From Cylicocyclus nassatus (Eukaryota; Nematoda; Chromadorea; Rhabditida; Strongylidae), in NCBI GenBank assembly GCA_958299035.1, contig CATQJL010000305.1, positions 33,679,733-33,743,732 on the forward strand: a stretch of 64,000 nt of DNA. Reading direction: 5' to 3'. The notes under the pieces were generated by a model. The model had not been told where the DNA came from and did no database searches. It saw only the letters and a program-made list of their open reading frames with translations. Shown piece after piece: positions 1-12,934 of the stretch (positions are counted from its first letter, which is position 1; each line of letters opens with the position of its first letter). A program made the translations under genes and the position numbers.

Positions 1-97
1 ATTCATACACTACGACGTAATATCTAACCTCTTGAATGATGAGGTAGCCTGACCACTGCGTCGTACACTGCGCGGGTATCCCTTGTGCTTACAGCAT

Positions 98-345
98 GTG
101 ATAATTGCAGGCGCGCGCGCCGCACGGATAGAGTATAAAGGCACGCGTGCGGCGTACTACAAAATTAGGCGCGCAGGTGGCGAGATCGAACATAAACGTA
201 GCGCGCGGGTCGCGGTGTTGGCCATTAATACGCGCGCCGCACGCACCAAATGTCTAGAATGGCACGCGTTTGGCGTAGTGCCGGACACACCCACAAACAA
301 GGCACGCGCTTTGCCGCATTGACCATAAACGCGCGTGCGCCGCAC
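98..345. repeat. GC-rich degenerate minisatellite
   Basis: Several imperfect units share CGCGCGCCGCACG and TAAACGCGCG, separated by AT-rich linkers, for example near 112-125, 228-242 and 328-348. The tract is far more GC- and CpG-rich than the rest of the window. Open frames on both strands here come from the base composition and are not genes. Confidence 0.6.
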
Positions 346-3185
346 GCTTCAACTATCTGAGTACTTAGCACCTCCAAGGCGTCGCACTTTTAAAATGGCT
401 TCGTCCATTTGCTCCGCGCACTGGCGAATCTTATTTACACTTGTGCAGGTTTGGAGGATACTTCAAGTATTCTGGATGAATGACGAAGGATGGAACGTGA
501 CATACTAGGGCTTGGAGACCTACCATGTTGCGTCTGCAATATAGGAGCGAGAAACTCATTACTAGAGATCTTTTGACTGGGGTTTGCTGTGGGCACCGAT
601 TTGTCGGAAGGGAAATTCCGTTTTTCATCAGCCGAGACAGGTGAACATATGTTTTAGGGTGAACGGTAAAATTGGGACACCTTAAGAATAATTGTAGATT
701 TCTCAACAAAGAAGAGTGATTGAACTTTTTAAATTTGATAGATATTAGAGTATATTATTCTCTTTTAGATGGTACCTATATGAGGTCATTTACATACCTA
801 GTAACTTTTATATTGCTGAAGTGCAAAGTTAATACTTAAACAAATTATGAACTTCTAACAGTATCTGCGCAGTGAAACATGCGAAACCTTCCAAAGTACT
901 ACTGCTGCAATGCGTGAGGTACACTGACCGAACCCACTATGGCTTGCTGGACGCAACGCTTGAAGTCAGGAGTTATAGTCATTAGCAGTTTCGACAGCGA
1001 AGATGCGTGCTACTTACTTCCTTGCGAGTGACCGCATGTTTGCTGATTACCATCCGACAGAGCTCTTTACGCTCTATCCACACATATGCTGTTTTCTCTA
1101 TCCACACATATGCTGTTTGCCTCAATTTCTCCTATCTTCGGAAATTATAGATTGAAACATGACTTCTTGGTTTTTAGTGCGCCAAAAATTTGTAATTTTT
1201 CAAATTATCTGTTTTTTACCTGAGAATTGAAGAAAAGACCTAATTTTTAATAAATCATTTGAAAGAGCATGAAGAGTCTTTCGAACGGTATGTCAGATGC
1301 TCTATGACTTTACGGTATGGCAGCGCAAGAATGAGAGATGTTCAAAAAACCCTGGTCGAGTTCTTCACGGCGCCACGCGTAGGATAGTGGAGAGGAGCGT
1401 TAACGCGTTGTCAGAATAATAGGAGGAATCGCCTATGTAAACGACATTTAAGTTGCAGCATGCATGCTGTTGCTCGAAACAAAAAATCCCAAAATGTAAT
1501 GAAAATCAAGCTGTGCCAATTTTTACTGTTCACCCTAAACACTTGGTTGAAATCTGTTGAGCAAGTTGCAGGTGTCCTAATTCATTTCTGACGGAATTCT
1601 CACTTTTTCTGATTTTTCAGGTATGAATTATTCTAGTAGTTTTTATTTACAACATCGCTTAGTTCAAACTGGATGCAAATTAAAACACAGATTCACAGAA
1701 TTTTTATGGATTATGCGAAATACAACTTAATGCGGTTTTGACTTGGAGCAAGACGTGTGTTACAGCCAAAGAATTGACCTTCCCATCACTAGTGCTTAAC
1801 ACTTGAAGACATTGAAACAGTGTTAGCTGCCGTGTTCAAGTGTCCATATCAATGAATGATGGGAAAGACCCTTTCTCGGAGAGGCTATTTTTGCAAAAAA
1901 ATTAAGCTAAATATCCGCTGAAATTTTGTAGATTCGGTTTGCACGCCAAAGATTCTATCCAACCTAATATACTTAGTAGATCGGTGCACAAGTTCCCGCG
2001 TAACTCAAAGGGAATTCGATAACTTACAAAAATTGAACCTAATTCACGGCTTGTTCGAAACAGTGGGTTTTAGCTTCAAGATAATTACTCCAATCAACTT
2101 TTCGTTGGCTATCCTTAGAAGAACAGACTTCCCTGTGATTGCATTTCATAGTTCGTAAATTGCATTTTAAAGTTCGTAATTTTGATTTAGTTGTGAATAG
2201 TATCGAAGGCCGATAATATAATCATGAAATCTCTGGGACGTTCATAGGAATGCTGTACGTTAACGTGACAAGCTTCAATCTATTACCAATGTAGAGACAA
2301 AAAGTCTTGAGAAATATCTCTTGCAAAGAAAATCACCTTCTTTGTACCAGTATATACCCAGTACTTACTTTGAGTACTGTAAGGCCTTTTCGAGGATTCA
2401 TTTATTTATTTATTGAATGCACATGACGTGCGCCAAAAGAAAATGAACAAACAAAATGAAAAGTGTAGGCAGCTATCAACTCCAAAACAAAAATCAGCAA
2501 GCATTTTAGCATCAACTGCATTGTCACCTCCCTCACTACAGCAACTATTATGCGATGCTAACTCTTTCTATCAAATCATTTGACTCCTAGCCACTCTTAG
2601 TGTTGCCTCTTAATGTTCAGTAGTTGGTATGCAGCTCTCATTCACATGGTAAGCAGCCGATAAAGAAGAGCAGATACCGAGGATGGGCTAAACCATGCGC
2701 GCCTCAGAGGGATAACACTCGCACTTCTGCCTAGTCCCCATTTCTAATCTCAAATGAATCAACTGTATGAACTATCCAGCACGAATTCACGAACATAATA
2801 CTGCTTGTGAAAAAACCAAGGTGTATGGGACTGAACCATACTTATCTAGGTACTGAGTTCCCTCTAATTTTCTCTCTGCAATACCTTAGTGGTAATTGGC
2901 AACGGGAAGATACTGTAGCTAGGATAGGAACGCAATAATATGTAGGATAGGATGTCATAATGTCCTTGCTTCTGAAATACAATAATAAGGGTATTTGCCT
3001 TGTAAAGACGATTTTTCACGAATTTTCGCTTTTGCATGTCTGCGCTATTCCCGCAGCCCGCAGGCTCCGAATGAGACCAGTAAAGGAACAGAGCGATGGG
3101 CGGGGCATGAACTCTGCGCGAAATTGCGAGAGGCCTTATGGAGTGCGAGCTGGTGCGAATGGTGGTGCTAAGAACAGCGTCCCCT
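346..3185. mobile_element. Copy-A relative of the MULE-like element, interrupted
   Basis: Blocks 360-490 and 1860-2398 align by eye with 12986-13115 and 13620-14160 in copy B. 3005-3185 aligns with 14225-14405, the right end of the B element (GTGCTA then a GAAC/AACAGCGTCCC-type end). The LINE-like tail 2399-2870 splits it. The left end is not defined. 22-bp direct repeats (CTCTATCCACACATATGCTG) sit at 1074-1118. No transposase-like frame was recognised. Confidence 0.5.
2399..2870 (-). mobile_element. Probable 3' fragment of a related LINE in copy A
   Basis: TTTATTTATTTATTGAAT at 2401-2418 followed by ACGTGCGCC resembles the 3' terminus of the LINE at 9313. Copy B continues directly from CTGTAAGG into a different short sequence near 14155, so 2399 to about 2870 is an insertion in A. 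No RT coding is visible. The right edge is uncertain. Confidence 0.5.
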
Positions 3186-6100
3186 CCGGCTCTGCTATGT
3201 CCTAACCGTGTCGCAAATTCAGAGTTTCGAAAAGAACTCAGAATTTTCCAGAAAAAAGAATGTGGAGCAGAATTTATCCGACAATCTAGTATCTCGCCAG
3301 CCAAAAAAGAACTCGTTAGGCAATCAGAATGGCTGCAAAGGAATTTGCCTACCAGTAAATACCATAATAGAGGTCTCTATCCCTCTGCTGACCTAAAAAT
3401 CAAGAATTATGAATGGCGGCGTGTTGCCAGTTTTGCAGCATCTCGGCGACGACATTGGCTTCCAAGCTGAGACTCGCGATAATGTGGAATCACAAAGCAG
3501 CTACTACGGAATTTCACCGATGACTTTGCCAAAATATGGAATTTCGCGAGATCCATTTTTTGACTAAATGAGAAAATAGGAAAGAATTTAGGGATATGAT
3601 ACGGGCTAAGCATAATGGAAGCAAAGGGAGTTCAGAATAATGAAATGCTAGATAAGGCTTTGCTCGCGAAGGTATCCATCGCTATACTATTAACTTTCAA
3701 ATTCCATTTGTCTGATTAGAAGTATGCTCAACAATGTCGGATTTGATCTTCAGATCTCTATCTCGTATGTATTGTGTTTGTAGGAAGATGAACATTCTTG
3801 AAGGGAAATTGCAGACCCTAGAGATTCTACAAAGCGTCATACCGAACCAGAATCGGCCTTGTATAGCCGACTTCATACGTTCAATTTTAAGGAAAGTAAA
3901 GTCTCTCGGAGATGCAAAAGCAATGAAAAATTTGAATTTTGCCAAAATATAAAAAACGCTAAAATATATGCGTCTCTTTACATTTTCCTCTGCTCCTCAG
4001 CCAGGATGTACATATATACGAACCTTATTAGAACCTTGAAACACTATGATCTTTTGCGTGTGTAAGCTTTTCAAGCTTGTCGCATATGTAATGTAAGCAT
4101 CTAAAGCAGAAGCAGCCAGTTTTATATTCAATTACAGATTAAGAACATTAAAAGCTTTCATGCGACCATTGCGAAAGAATAAACATAGGGTACATCCTTA
4201 ATATGTAAAGTTATGTAAGAATAATCGCAAAAAAGCATTTTGAAAATGTCGATCTGCTTTTTCTAAGTCTTACCGCTCGGTATTGTTTATCTGCACTAAA
4301 GAATAACAATGACAAATTGCTGCGATATCTGGCAGCATTACGCCCTGCGTTTCCTTAATGTACCAAATCAAATAAGCAAAGATTTCCTTATAAAAACGGT
4401 TTGGCACATTTGGTCTCATTTTGCTATTCAATATATACACTCTAATATGCATTTTTCATGGATCGGCAGTAGTCTGTTCGAAACTCGCGAGTTCAAAACC
4501 CCGCGCTTACTCAGAGATAAGTCTGAGTCGTGTTTGAAACTCAGAGTTATGCTTATTAAAACACTGAGTATCGCTCTCAAAGCTCCAAGTTTTAACTCTC
4601 AAGCTCGGAATTTTGCTGTTTGAGGAGCTGTGAGCACTTTGTTGCAAGAGCAACCTTAAAGTTGGTACTCGAACTTGTCCGGTCTAACGCAATCATCTCA
4701 TCACTAAACTGATGGGCCATAACACCACTTCAAACTCAAACTTGTTTTGCCATAATGTGCTCATTGAATTAACACAATGCATGTTAAAATATGTTATATT
4801 AAAGCCCACTCATTTTCATTTCTGTTGAGAATTGGTGGTTTGTCGCACGGATTGGTCTTTTGCGCTGCTGAAAGTTTTGAACAAGAGAGAGCGGATGGCA
4901 TATGCAATGGTAAGAATGGACTATTAGGGTCTGCGCACAGATTAAACCTTTCGTGCAAAAACTACCCCGAATGACCCCAACTGTCAAAGTCTCAATCAGT
5001 TTTGTTTTTTCTCACTTCTACCGTATAGTTACCGTAAGCTTGTACGGATCCGCAGTTAGATATGCATACCATATTTGTTACCAGCGCCCCAAATAACCTC
5101 TCGGCATTAGTTTTGGTCAACGACTTTCTCCTGTCTACCCTAAAAATACCGTAGGCCGGCTGTATGACAAATGGCGAACAATGGGTACCCTATTTGATCA
5201 GCGCACCGAACCCCCCTGGGTCAAGATTTTGAAAAATTTCAAAATTGTATAAATCGCAGCGCACTACGATACCGCCATCACGACTGCTGAAGAAATTACG
5301 AGCAAAATGTACTCCGAAGGACTTTTTAGCTTTCCCTTTTCTTTTGTGCATATTTCTCTTTCTTTGACCAAACTCAGAGTTATCTCTGAGTTCCACGATA
5401 GACTGGAACGCAAATCAAACTCTGTGTTATCGCAGAGCTCAGCTGCGCGTTTGGTGGCGCTGTTTCATATGCAGAATGATTTGGACAATGTTGGGCTATT
5501 TGGAATAAACTATCAATAAGTATCCTTCCATATCATCGCTTTTCAAAGCTGCTCTGCTTAATCACCTGTTAAGGGGCTCAAAAAGGTGCGTGTTACCACA
5601 AAGGTAACTCACGATCAGAGTTAACTCTGAGTTATAACTTTGAGTTTCGACAGCTTTACTACCAACCATGATATCTTGTTCTTGTCTCGTCGTTATCATG
5701 ACCGCATCAACATAAGTATAGATATTGCAGATAAAATTCTAACAAGAATTGCTAGCATCAAAATGTTTTGGAAAGCTATCGTGGTAATGCAATGTTCAAT
5801 GTGTTTTTTATCACAAGCTCTTAAGCAGTAATCTCGATCTTCCCTTTCAGGTCTTAGTCGCTTGCCTCGCCGAAATATCCACGGGATACAGGGGACACAA
5901 TATCTATGACATATTGAATATTCCCCGACCATATCCGCCCCGACCAAACCCGCGGTGGAAAGACCCCGGTTTCGATGGAAGCTGGAAGTTTTGATGGAAG
6001 ATTCTGAACAACTTAATAGTTTGCAGTTCAAACTATTAATTTTTCAGACAATGAAAGGCTTTACAAATTTCTTTGTTACTTTGTTTAAAGAATACTTCAA

Positions 6101-6393
6101 AACACAATTTTCCTAGTTTTTTTCTAGTTTTTTTTTCTTTTTCTAGTTTCTTGTTGCACTAGGTACTGTAACTTATAAGCATTCTTATCTGAAACTTGTG
6201 TTTCTACAGGGATTTAGTGATGAATAACGTATGAGTAGAAGCATCAAAGCTCGTGATGGCACAATAAGTATAGTAAAAACTCTGTGCAAAAATGCTCAAT
6301 ATAAATGCAGCAGAAAGACAATATTGAAAATCAATCTGTTCGGTAAAGCATTTGGGAGAAAAAAAGGTGATGAACGGCTTCAACAGTTGTCTT

Positions 6394-6642
6394 TGGGGCC
6401 GGGTCCGGTTACATGGGCGGTTACATCATGCGATTTTATCGCCAATATTAACAAGACAACTGTTACGAGTTCATTGCATACCGATCATGCATTTCGGTTG
6501 GGATAGTCACCTCAATTAGTCGTGTCAGAAATCTATCACAACCGAAATACAATATTATTGGCATGCAACGAGCTGGTAACAGTTGTCTTGTCGAGAGAAT
6601 CGCGAGGCGATGAAATCGCGTGATACTTGCCCGGCCCTTTTT
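6394..6642. mobile_element. MITE with GGGCCGGG termini
   Basis: Inverted arms of about 115 bp: left GGGCCGGGTCCGGTTACAT..., right ...GTGATACTTGCCCGGCCC. CAACTGTTAC and GTAACAGTTG pair inside. Copy B keeps only the left half (17322-17440). The termini resemble those of the element at 62498-62717. Confidence 0.65.
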
Positions 6643-7395
6643 TGTGGCCTTGACATAAAGAAAAATGTACGAACACAGTACTCACATTTAATGTAGTCTT
6701 GTGACGGAAGTGCTCAGCTGAAAATATTCAATATTGCTTTTCGTTTTCGATGACAAAATAAAGAATGATTATTTTTCGAAAACGTGAAATTGGATGTTAC
6801 ACCGAAAAATAAAGCCTTCTGCAATCTTGACCAAGCAGTAGATCCTAGCTGTCGGCAGAGTGATAGGAATTTGCTTATCAAGCTAAGAAAAGATAAAATA
6901 AATGCCAGTTTGAAAAAAATCGAGATCTGGCACTCTCGGAAAGATGAAGGATCGCAGCACCTCGACGCCGCCTGGACGTGATGCTAATGCCAAGAATGTT
7001 GTGGTTCACATGTAAGTCGAGTAGTTCTAATTATTAGGTCGTTCCATAGCTTCGTACCGTTTTCATAAACCGACGAAATGACAAATTATCAACAGGGTAC
7101 GGCACAGATGGCTTACCAAGCAAGCTGAATATGGTTTCTGGGAACAAGCAAAGGAGGTATCGTTTTTGCGGAAAAGCATACCGTTGTCTTTCGATCTGCC
7201 GCCGGCCCTCCCAGACAAGTAGAGGGCTTGTTTACAGGAAAGATGAAGTCACACCAAAATAAGTATGTAGATGGGCAATGGGGAGCTAAGATTAAGTATG
7301 AAAAATTTTGAATATGTTATGTAAATTGAAGGCGTGCTCAACCTTTTTTCGGAGTGGTGGCTTTCAAGCCACCTGGAAGCCAGCTGAGGTGGCTT
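6643..7395. other. Sequence present in copy A only; nothing recognised
   Basis: Copy B passes from GGTTACCTC straight to AAAGAAAAGTCAC (about 17442), skipping this stretch, so it was inserted in A or lost from B. A small hairpin (GGTGGCTTTCAAGCCACC) lies near 7361-7378. No long frame or family hit. Confidence 0.6.
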
Positions 7396-9312
7396 GGGAA
7401 AGAAAAGCCGCAAATTTTCCCTCTTTCACATAATTTTTCTACTTTCTCTAAATAAATTTCATCTACATCCCAAACCCTACAAAATGGTTCCTAAACCGCC
7501 TCAAACCTCCTCCTCCCCGCTCACTTACAGCCCCTTGAATATTTTTAATGGCGGCGGCAATTCTGCCCCAGACGCATAGTGCTGCTCGCTGGATACATTA
7601 TGCCGCCAATCCAGAGAATACGGACATCATCGCATTTGTTTGATGCTTTTTTTATTTCGTATTGTTCCGTTCCTTTTCATTTATTTTTACATCTCATTGC
7701 GGATATCGTACTTTCAATGTGAAATCAAAGGGGAGTTCGTTTTTTTTGCAATTTCTGAAAGCCACCTTGTGCCGAGCCCTGATTATCAAAATTCAATCAA
7801 AATTGCATGCTCAGTTGTTGCGCACAACCCTCTGCCACTTTGCTGTCATATTTTCACTTCCTTTTTTTTCAAAAACCAACTTGTCTGGTCCCAAATAGTC
7901 GTCTAACCACCGCCGTCTACAGAATTAAAGCAAGCGCTCTTCGTATGATTTGCGATAGAACGGAAAAGGTAATGGGTATGGAAAAGGAAAAGGTTCTGCT
8001 AGAGCAAGATCTCAAGAACACACTAAATGGTGTACGTACCCCTTTCTCAAGCCTTGGAAGACAATTATGACGATGTTTGCCGTACGCAGCCATATTTTGT
8101 CGTGCGGATAAACTTCTTAAAGTGTTCATTGAGTTTTTTTAGAGATCCGTCTAGATATTACTGTAAAGTTGGTGAGTCATGGGCTGCTGATTTTCGGTGC
8201 AGAACCTCCCGCTCGTCCTGCAGAAAGTCTTGTTCAGAGGACTCTCTGTAAATTCTTGGTTTGGAGCAAACTAATATTTTTTGTCTCATATTGACGGGGA
8301 GAGCACAATATTGCATATTATTCGGCAAAAAAAATCTGCGCAAGACGTCAAGTAAAAATGAACAGGTGCCGATAATGCTTCTTTTTGTCTCTCAAAAAAT
8401 CATCTTTGCAAGTTGAGGATCAAAGCTGATCAGCTTTTCATAAAAACTAATTAGCTTGTTTGGAAAAGTTGATCATCGCTTTTTCTAACATGCGCACCTC
8501 GGCGTAATTTAACTGCCTATTAGAGAAATGAGGGCTAGAAGGAAAACGATACGAACTTATGGAACCCAATATCTAACGATGACTTCACAGGCAAAAAATT
8601 AAATGCATTTATACCTGGCATACCAGCTATTCAAACCTCTAGTTTCTCTGTAATCTTCTTGGAAAGATCAACTTTTGCCAAAATTCCCATACTCCTCATT
8701 CATTATAATATTTAGAAGGTGCGTGGGGCATCTTGCTTGAAGGATGTTTGGCTAGGTGTTCAGCGTTTTTGCAGGGATGTATAGATAAGAGTAATTAAAG
8801 GTGATTACCGAACTTGTTTTTACGTACATCTCTTTCAAATTTGGCACAACTAAAATATTCGAGACAGCATAGTGCAATCAAGGTGATAGCGGAGCTCAAC
8901 TATTTGCTGTTGAACTCGCATCTCCATCTACTACAGGTGCCAGGTGTCGAGGACGTTTTCGCATTCTAAAAAAGTCTGCGAAAGACTTGATTTTTCGTCT
9001 GTCTTCACCCCCAAAATTTCGAACGGAAGTAGTCAGAATATACCGAAGGATTGTCTTTTGTCATTTCTGTATCTAGAATACAAAATACGCTATTTTGCTA
9101 TGCATTCCTCTGTTGAAGTTTCCTGACCCCCTTGACGCTATGCATCATTTTGGACCAAAACTTTGTGCACTTTTTTCAGAAAATCATAACATTGATAATT
9201 CCTTCCTTGGTTGCTAGCAAAAATTCAATAAGTGCACTTAAGCGAAGAGTATGTGCTTGAACAAGTGAGCAATCCACAGAAAGTTTTTGATCGAAGATTT
9301 GGTATCTTGCAG

Positions 9313-11275
9313 ATTTATTTATTTATTTATTTATTTGAATACGCCACAGGCGCGCCATAGTGTCGGGTTAGTAACCAACAGATTCTTGAGAACAAAAATC
9401 AGTGTTAGAAATACACAAACTCAGAGACAAGAAAGGCTTAATGCAGAAAAATAAAATAGCTTTTTTTGAGACCATTCGCCACTCTAGGCTAACTAATGAA
9501 TGATAGAACACAAGGACTAACTATCAGAAGCGCTGCCATAAAGGATATTCATATGAGTCTGCGCATGCCACCCTCGCTGACCAGCAAGCGACCTACATTC
9601 AAGGAGTATGACGGAGACTATGAAAAGGGCATGCTAGCGCGACAAACTAGGCAACCCTAGTACAACCGAACATACTGGATGAGCCACAAACTCAATAGGA
9701 AAACTGGAAATATGCTCGGTAAAAAATATTTCGGGCAGTCTCCTTAGGTTAGCCTTATGTACCAGGAAGAAAAGAAAAATTAGACCCAGAACGACAAATA
9801 TGTCTCAGTCGAATTGAACTGACACATCATCAAACCAAAGATCAAACAATACGAAACGGCATCTATCTTACACTCTTACAAAAGGAAAGGTAGTACAGGC
9901 AAATAAAAGAACTAGAAGTCGATCATGCGTTGTCAACGTATACTGGACGACACAACTTGAGTCCGCCGACAAGCGGGATCTAAAAAGGAAACCGAGAAAA
10001 ACAACTACAAACTAAAGAGAAAGCTAAACTCCCAAGCTTATCGCAGATGAAAAAGACGTGGCAAGAAAGAAGATGTAAAGCAGTCAGCCGAATTTAACCA
10101 TTTTCTGAAAAAAAAAGAGGAGAAGAAAAAACGGATTGAAATAAACGAAAGACACACCTTGTAAAAGAGACCCTACATCTAAAAGTATTCAGACTCGTCA
10201 ATGCCTAACAAACTCAAAAAGTCGCATTCCAAAAGCTTTTTTCTAGACAATTTTGAGTTAACAGAAGAGATGACAGAGTCAGGCAATTTTTGCATCCAAC
10301 GTGCAGTACGAACAAAAAAGGAGTTATAAAAAAGCTTGTTCAATTTTGTTGATCCTATTGAATCAGCCCAGTAAAAATTAAACCTACCTGTACGTCCGTG
10401 GCAAGGCTTCCAAACCCAAAATTCACTAGGCAAAAGCTTAGTCTCGAGACGTAATATTTGGAAGGCAAGTACTAAATCAGCAACAACCCTTCGGTAAAGC
10501 AGGCTATGGAGCTTGAAGCGGGCCAACCTACTTCTATAGGACGGGAGGGCAGCAGGGTAATCGTCGTTAGGCATAAGTCTATAGAAAAGGATGCGAGTAA
10601 AAGTCATCTGAACTCTTTCCAAAGTCAAGATATCCTTCTTTATATATGGACTCCAAACTTGGCTAGCATATTCTAAATGCGGGAGGACATAAGCCATATA
10701 CATTCTGATGTAAACTTTCTCATCAACATGCTTCAAGTCACGTAGCAAGAGGAAGAGTCTGTGCAGGGCTGCACGTGCTATTTTCTCGATATGGGATCTA
10801 AATCGAAGCTCTTGGTCAACTAGCACCCCAAGATCTCTTATTAGTCCAGGCCTAAAAAGAGAGGTACCAGAATGCTCGTATTTCTCAAAGCTGCAACCAT
10901 TCTCCTTTCTTTTGGAGATTGTCAGGCAGGCACTTTTTGTTAGGTTAACGTCAATACTGTTAAGAGAGGCCCAATTCAGAATATTCTGCAGGCAGTCTCT
11001 AAGGGCTTGTGTAACTTCACCTCTATCAGCATCAACATAGGATGCAAACACTTTAATGTCATCAGCATAGGCCATAACCTTAACTCTGTAGTCTGTAGTT
11101 AAGAGTCCAGGAAGGTCACTTGTGTAAATATTGAAAAGTACAGGGGACAATACACCACCTTGTGGCACTCCACTAGTTGCTGAGTAGAAGGAAGAGTCAG
11201 CAGAATTACAGCGGACGGAAAAAGTCCTATTGGACAGATAAGATGAGAGCCATTTCAAAACAGTTCATTTCAAAA
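9313..11275 (-). mobile_element. 5'-truncated non-LTR retrotransposon (CR1/Jockey-like LINE)
   Basis: A minus-strand LINE lies in copy A. Its 3' end is the repeated AAATA tract (read as TTTATTTATT at 9313-9334). It has a 3' UTR of about 840 nt, then the C-terminal half of ORF2, and is cut off near 11262. Copy B is uninterrupted at the same place (TTTTGCAGATTT followed by CTCGAGCTTC near 19925), so this is an insertion. The outer edges are 9313-9318 and 11262-11280; a convincing target duplication is not visible beyond a shared ATTT. An oligo-repeat rather than poly(A) tail fits CR1-like elements. Confidence 0.85.
10179..11258 (-). CDS. Reverse transcriptase C-terminal fragment of the LINE (ORF2)
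   Basis: Open frame of 359 codons, the distal half of a LINE ORF2 protein. It starts inside the RT domain: VPQGG at residues 31-35 with the following LSPVLFNIY (motif B region), then the catalytic YADD at 64-67 (motif C) in AYADDIKVF. A long thumb/C-terminal region follows, with LGVLVD and VLPHLEYASQVWSP typical of the CR1/Jockey/I group. The N-terminal endonuclease and RT motifs before B are missing because of 5' truncation, so the fragment cannot act alone. There is no true ATG start; the frame simply opens at the truncation (TTG at 11258). The absence of stops or frameshifts suggests a recent insertion. The reading frame ends at 10179 and is followed by the LINE 3' UTR. Confidence 0.88.
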   Translation of the reverse strand: MKWLSSYLSNRTFSVRCNSADSSFYSATSGVPQGGVLSPVLFNIYTSDLPGLLTTDYRVKVMAYADDIKVFASYVDADRGEVTQALRDCLQNILNWASLNSIDVNLTKSACLTISKRKENGCSFEKYEHSGTSLFRPGLIRDLGVLVDQELRFRSHIEKIARAALHRLFLLLRDLKHVDEKVYIRMYMAYVLPHLEYASQVWSPYIKKDILTLERVQMTFTRILFYRLMPNDDYPAALPSYRSRLARFKLHSLLYRRVVADLVLAFQILRLETKLLPSEFWVWKPCHGRTGRFNFYWADSIGSTKLNKLFYNSFFVRTARWMQKLPDSVISSVNSKLSRKKLLECDFLSLLGIDESEYF

Positions 11276-11280
11276 CATTT

Positions 11281-12554
11281 CTCGGTCTTTTGACACTTTT
11301 CAGATTTTGGCTTCAACCTATATGTGTGTCAAGCTTTATGTAAATGTTCGGAAACCATCTTGTACACCTTGCTGTGCTCTATCGAATCTACCCTAAAGCC
11401 TGATTACAAAGTTCACTTACTGCGGTAAAAACTGAAAATATAACAAAATATATAATGACACTTATATTAGCTGGATACCGTTGCCTGATTTCTGTTGCAC
11501 TTTTTTATTTTATTTCTTCAAAATCTCAGAAGCTTTCGAAAGTTCTCGTGCTTACGGCATGCGAACAGAGTCAAGGGACTATTCATCACTAATGTCGCTT
11601 CCGCTATCCGTGCGCAAGATAACGCATTTTGACTAATAAGGGAAGGACACTTGGTGTCCGTGGCCTTTCAATGTGAACTCTTCACTATCAAATGCGTCTT
11701 GGAGCGCTGATTCCAATCTGCCTTCGGTATATGCTGTACGCTCTTTTCCGAAAGTTTGGATGTCAGGATATACTAATACCGTTGGATTAGTAACAAGATA
11801 AAAATTTATATTAAATTCAGGAAAACCGTCTCGCCTAAGACAACTCTGACTGCCTAGGTCTCGGGAAATTGATAGGAAAAAATTCCATATCTTGTTTCGG
11901 AGAGTAGCAGATAATAAATATAGATTTGAAATCAGCGTTTGAAGGCGTTTCTACTGGTATACATCTCACTGCAAAAAGCTGCGGTCACCAAGTATCATTC
12001 CCTTGTAAATCAGTTTTGTTCTCATTTCTGTAAATAAGATGGCATTCTTCCAGGAAAACACCAGAGATAGGACAAGATGATGATCGGTGAGGGCATAGTC
12101 TACAGTGCCTAGCAAATATGGGGCATGACACGGATATGCCTACACACTTCATATGAGCTGTAAAAGGTCAGTGTGTCATTCTAGCAATTACCGACATTCG
12201 AACGGAGAAAACTTCTTCAAAAAACGCAAAAATTTTTCAAAGCTTTTTGTATTTATTTCTATAGGATGCACGTAAAACGAAGAACTCAGGAAAGTTGATT
12301 TTTTTGTGTTTTTTCACCCTTTTTGGAAAGGCTAGAGGCGCTGGAGTGCGTCTATGTAGAAGACAGTGCCAACACACAGTCTAAAAAATTATAAAAGAGT
12401 AAATTCACAAGTGCAAAGTAAAAATCAGAGAAAAACGTAGTTTGTGTTTGTTCATAAAACTGCCTACGTTGGTCATTTGTGCATTTGGTTTCGATTTGCT
12501 GATGGTGTCGCACAAACTCTGTTCCAAATTCTGTTTTTCTGGAATATCGCTGAT
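11281..12554. other. Right flank of copy A and unassigned spacer
   Basis: 11281-11390 continues copy A beyond the LINE and matches 19925-20045, ending in the GCTTGCT-GCTCTATCGAA hairpin motif. From there to 12554 I see no gene, RNA or clear repeat. Confidence 0.5.
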
Positions 12555-12934
12555 GAGTGCCCTGCTTTGTCCTAACCGTGTCGCAAATTCAGATTTTCGA
12601 AAAGTCTTCGGAATTTTCCAGAAAGACAGAATGTGGAACATTATCGGACAACCTAAAATTTCGCCAGTCAAAAAAAGAGAACTCGTTACGCAATCAGTTC
12701 AATGGCTGCAAAATTTGCTACTTACAACCAGCACAATACCATAGTAGAGTTAGGTATACAGGAAACTGAAATCAAAACAAAATTATGTAAAGACACTTTA
12801 TATTAATCTGTCGGATAACATTCTCTCTTCCTCTGCTAACCTAAGAATCAAGAGTTATGAGTTACGGCGTGTTGCCAGTTTTGCAGCAACTCGGCACGAC
12901 ATTGACTTCCAAGCTGAGATTCGCTATAATGTGG
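12555..12934. repeat. Paralogous segment, copy B, left block
   Basis: Matches 3194-3487: CCTAACCGTGTCGCAAATTC is shared, as is AGTTTTGCAGCA. It ends at the target site of the MULE-like element, whose duplication TATAATGTGG occupies 12925-12934. Confidence 0.85.

Larger units (their letters stand above)
3186..9312. repeat. Paralogous segment, copy A (main block)
   Basis: This collinear block matches 12555-12934 plus 14409-19925 at roughly 85-90% by eye in the better stretches, for example 4330-4625 against 15245-15537 and 5360-5520 against 16390-16550. It lacks the Helitron and the MULE that interrupt B, and carries about 880 bp at 6515-7395 absent from B. No gene was recognised. The longest shared frame (4309-4623 and 15229-15534, about 100 codons) shows many amino-acid changes and no sign of purifying selection by eye. 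Confidence 0.85.

Noticed and set aside
98..345. Ala/Arg-rich frames in the GC-rich tract
   Set aside because: Open only because of the GC bias of the minisatellite units.
4309..4623. About 100-codon frame conserved in position with 15229-15534
   Set aside because: Most nucleotide differences between the copies change amino acids, so there is no sign of selection for protein. It overlaps the CTCAGAG motif cluster, which explains the conserved look.
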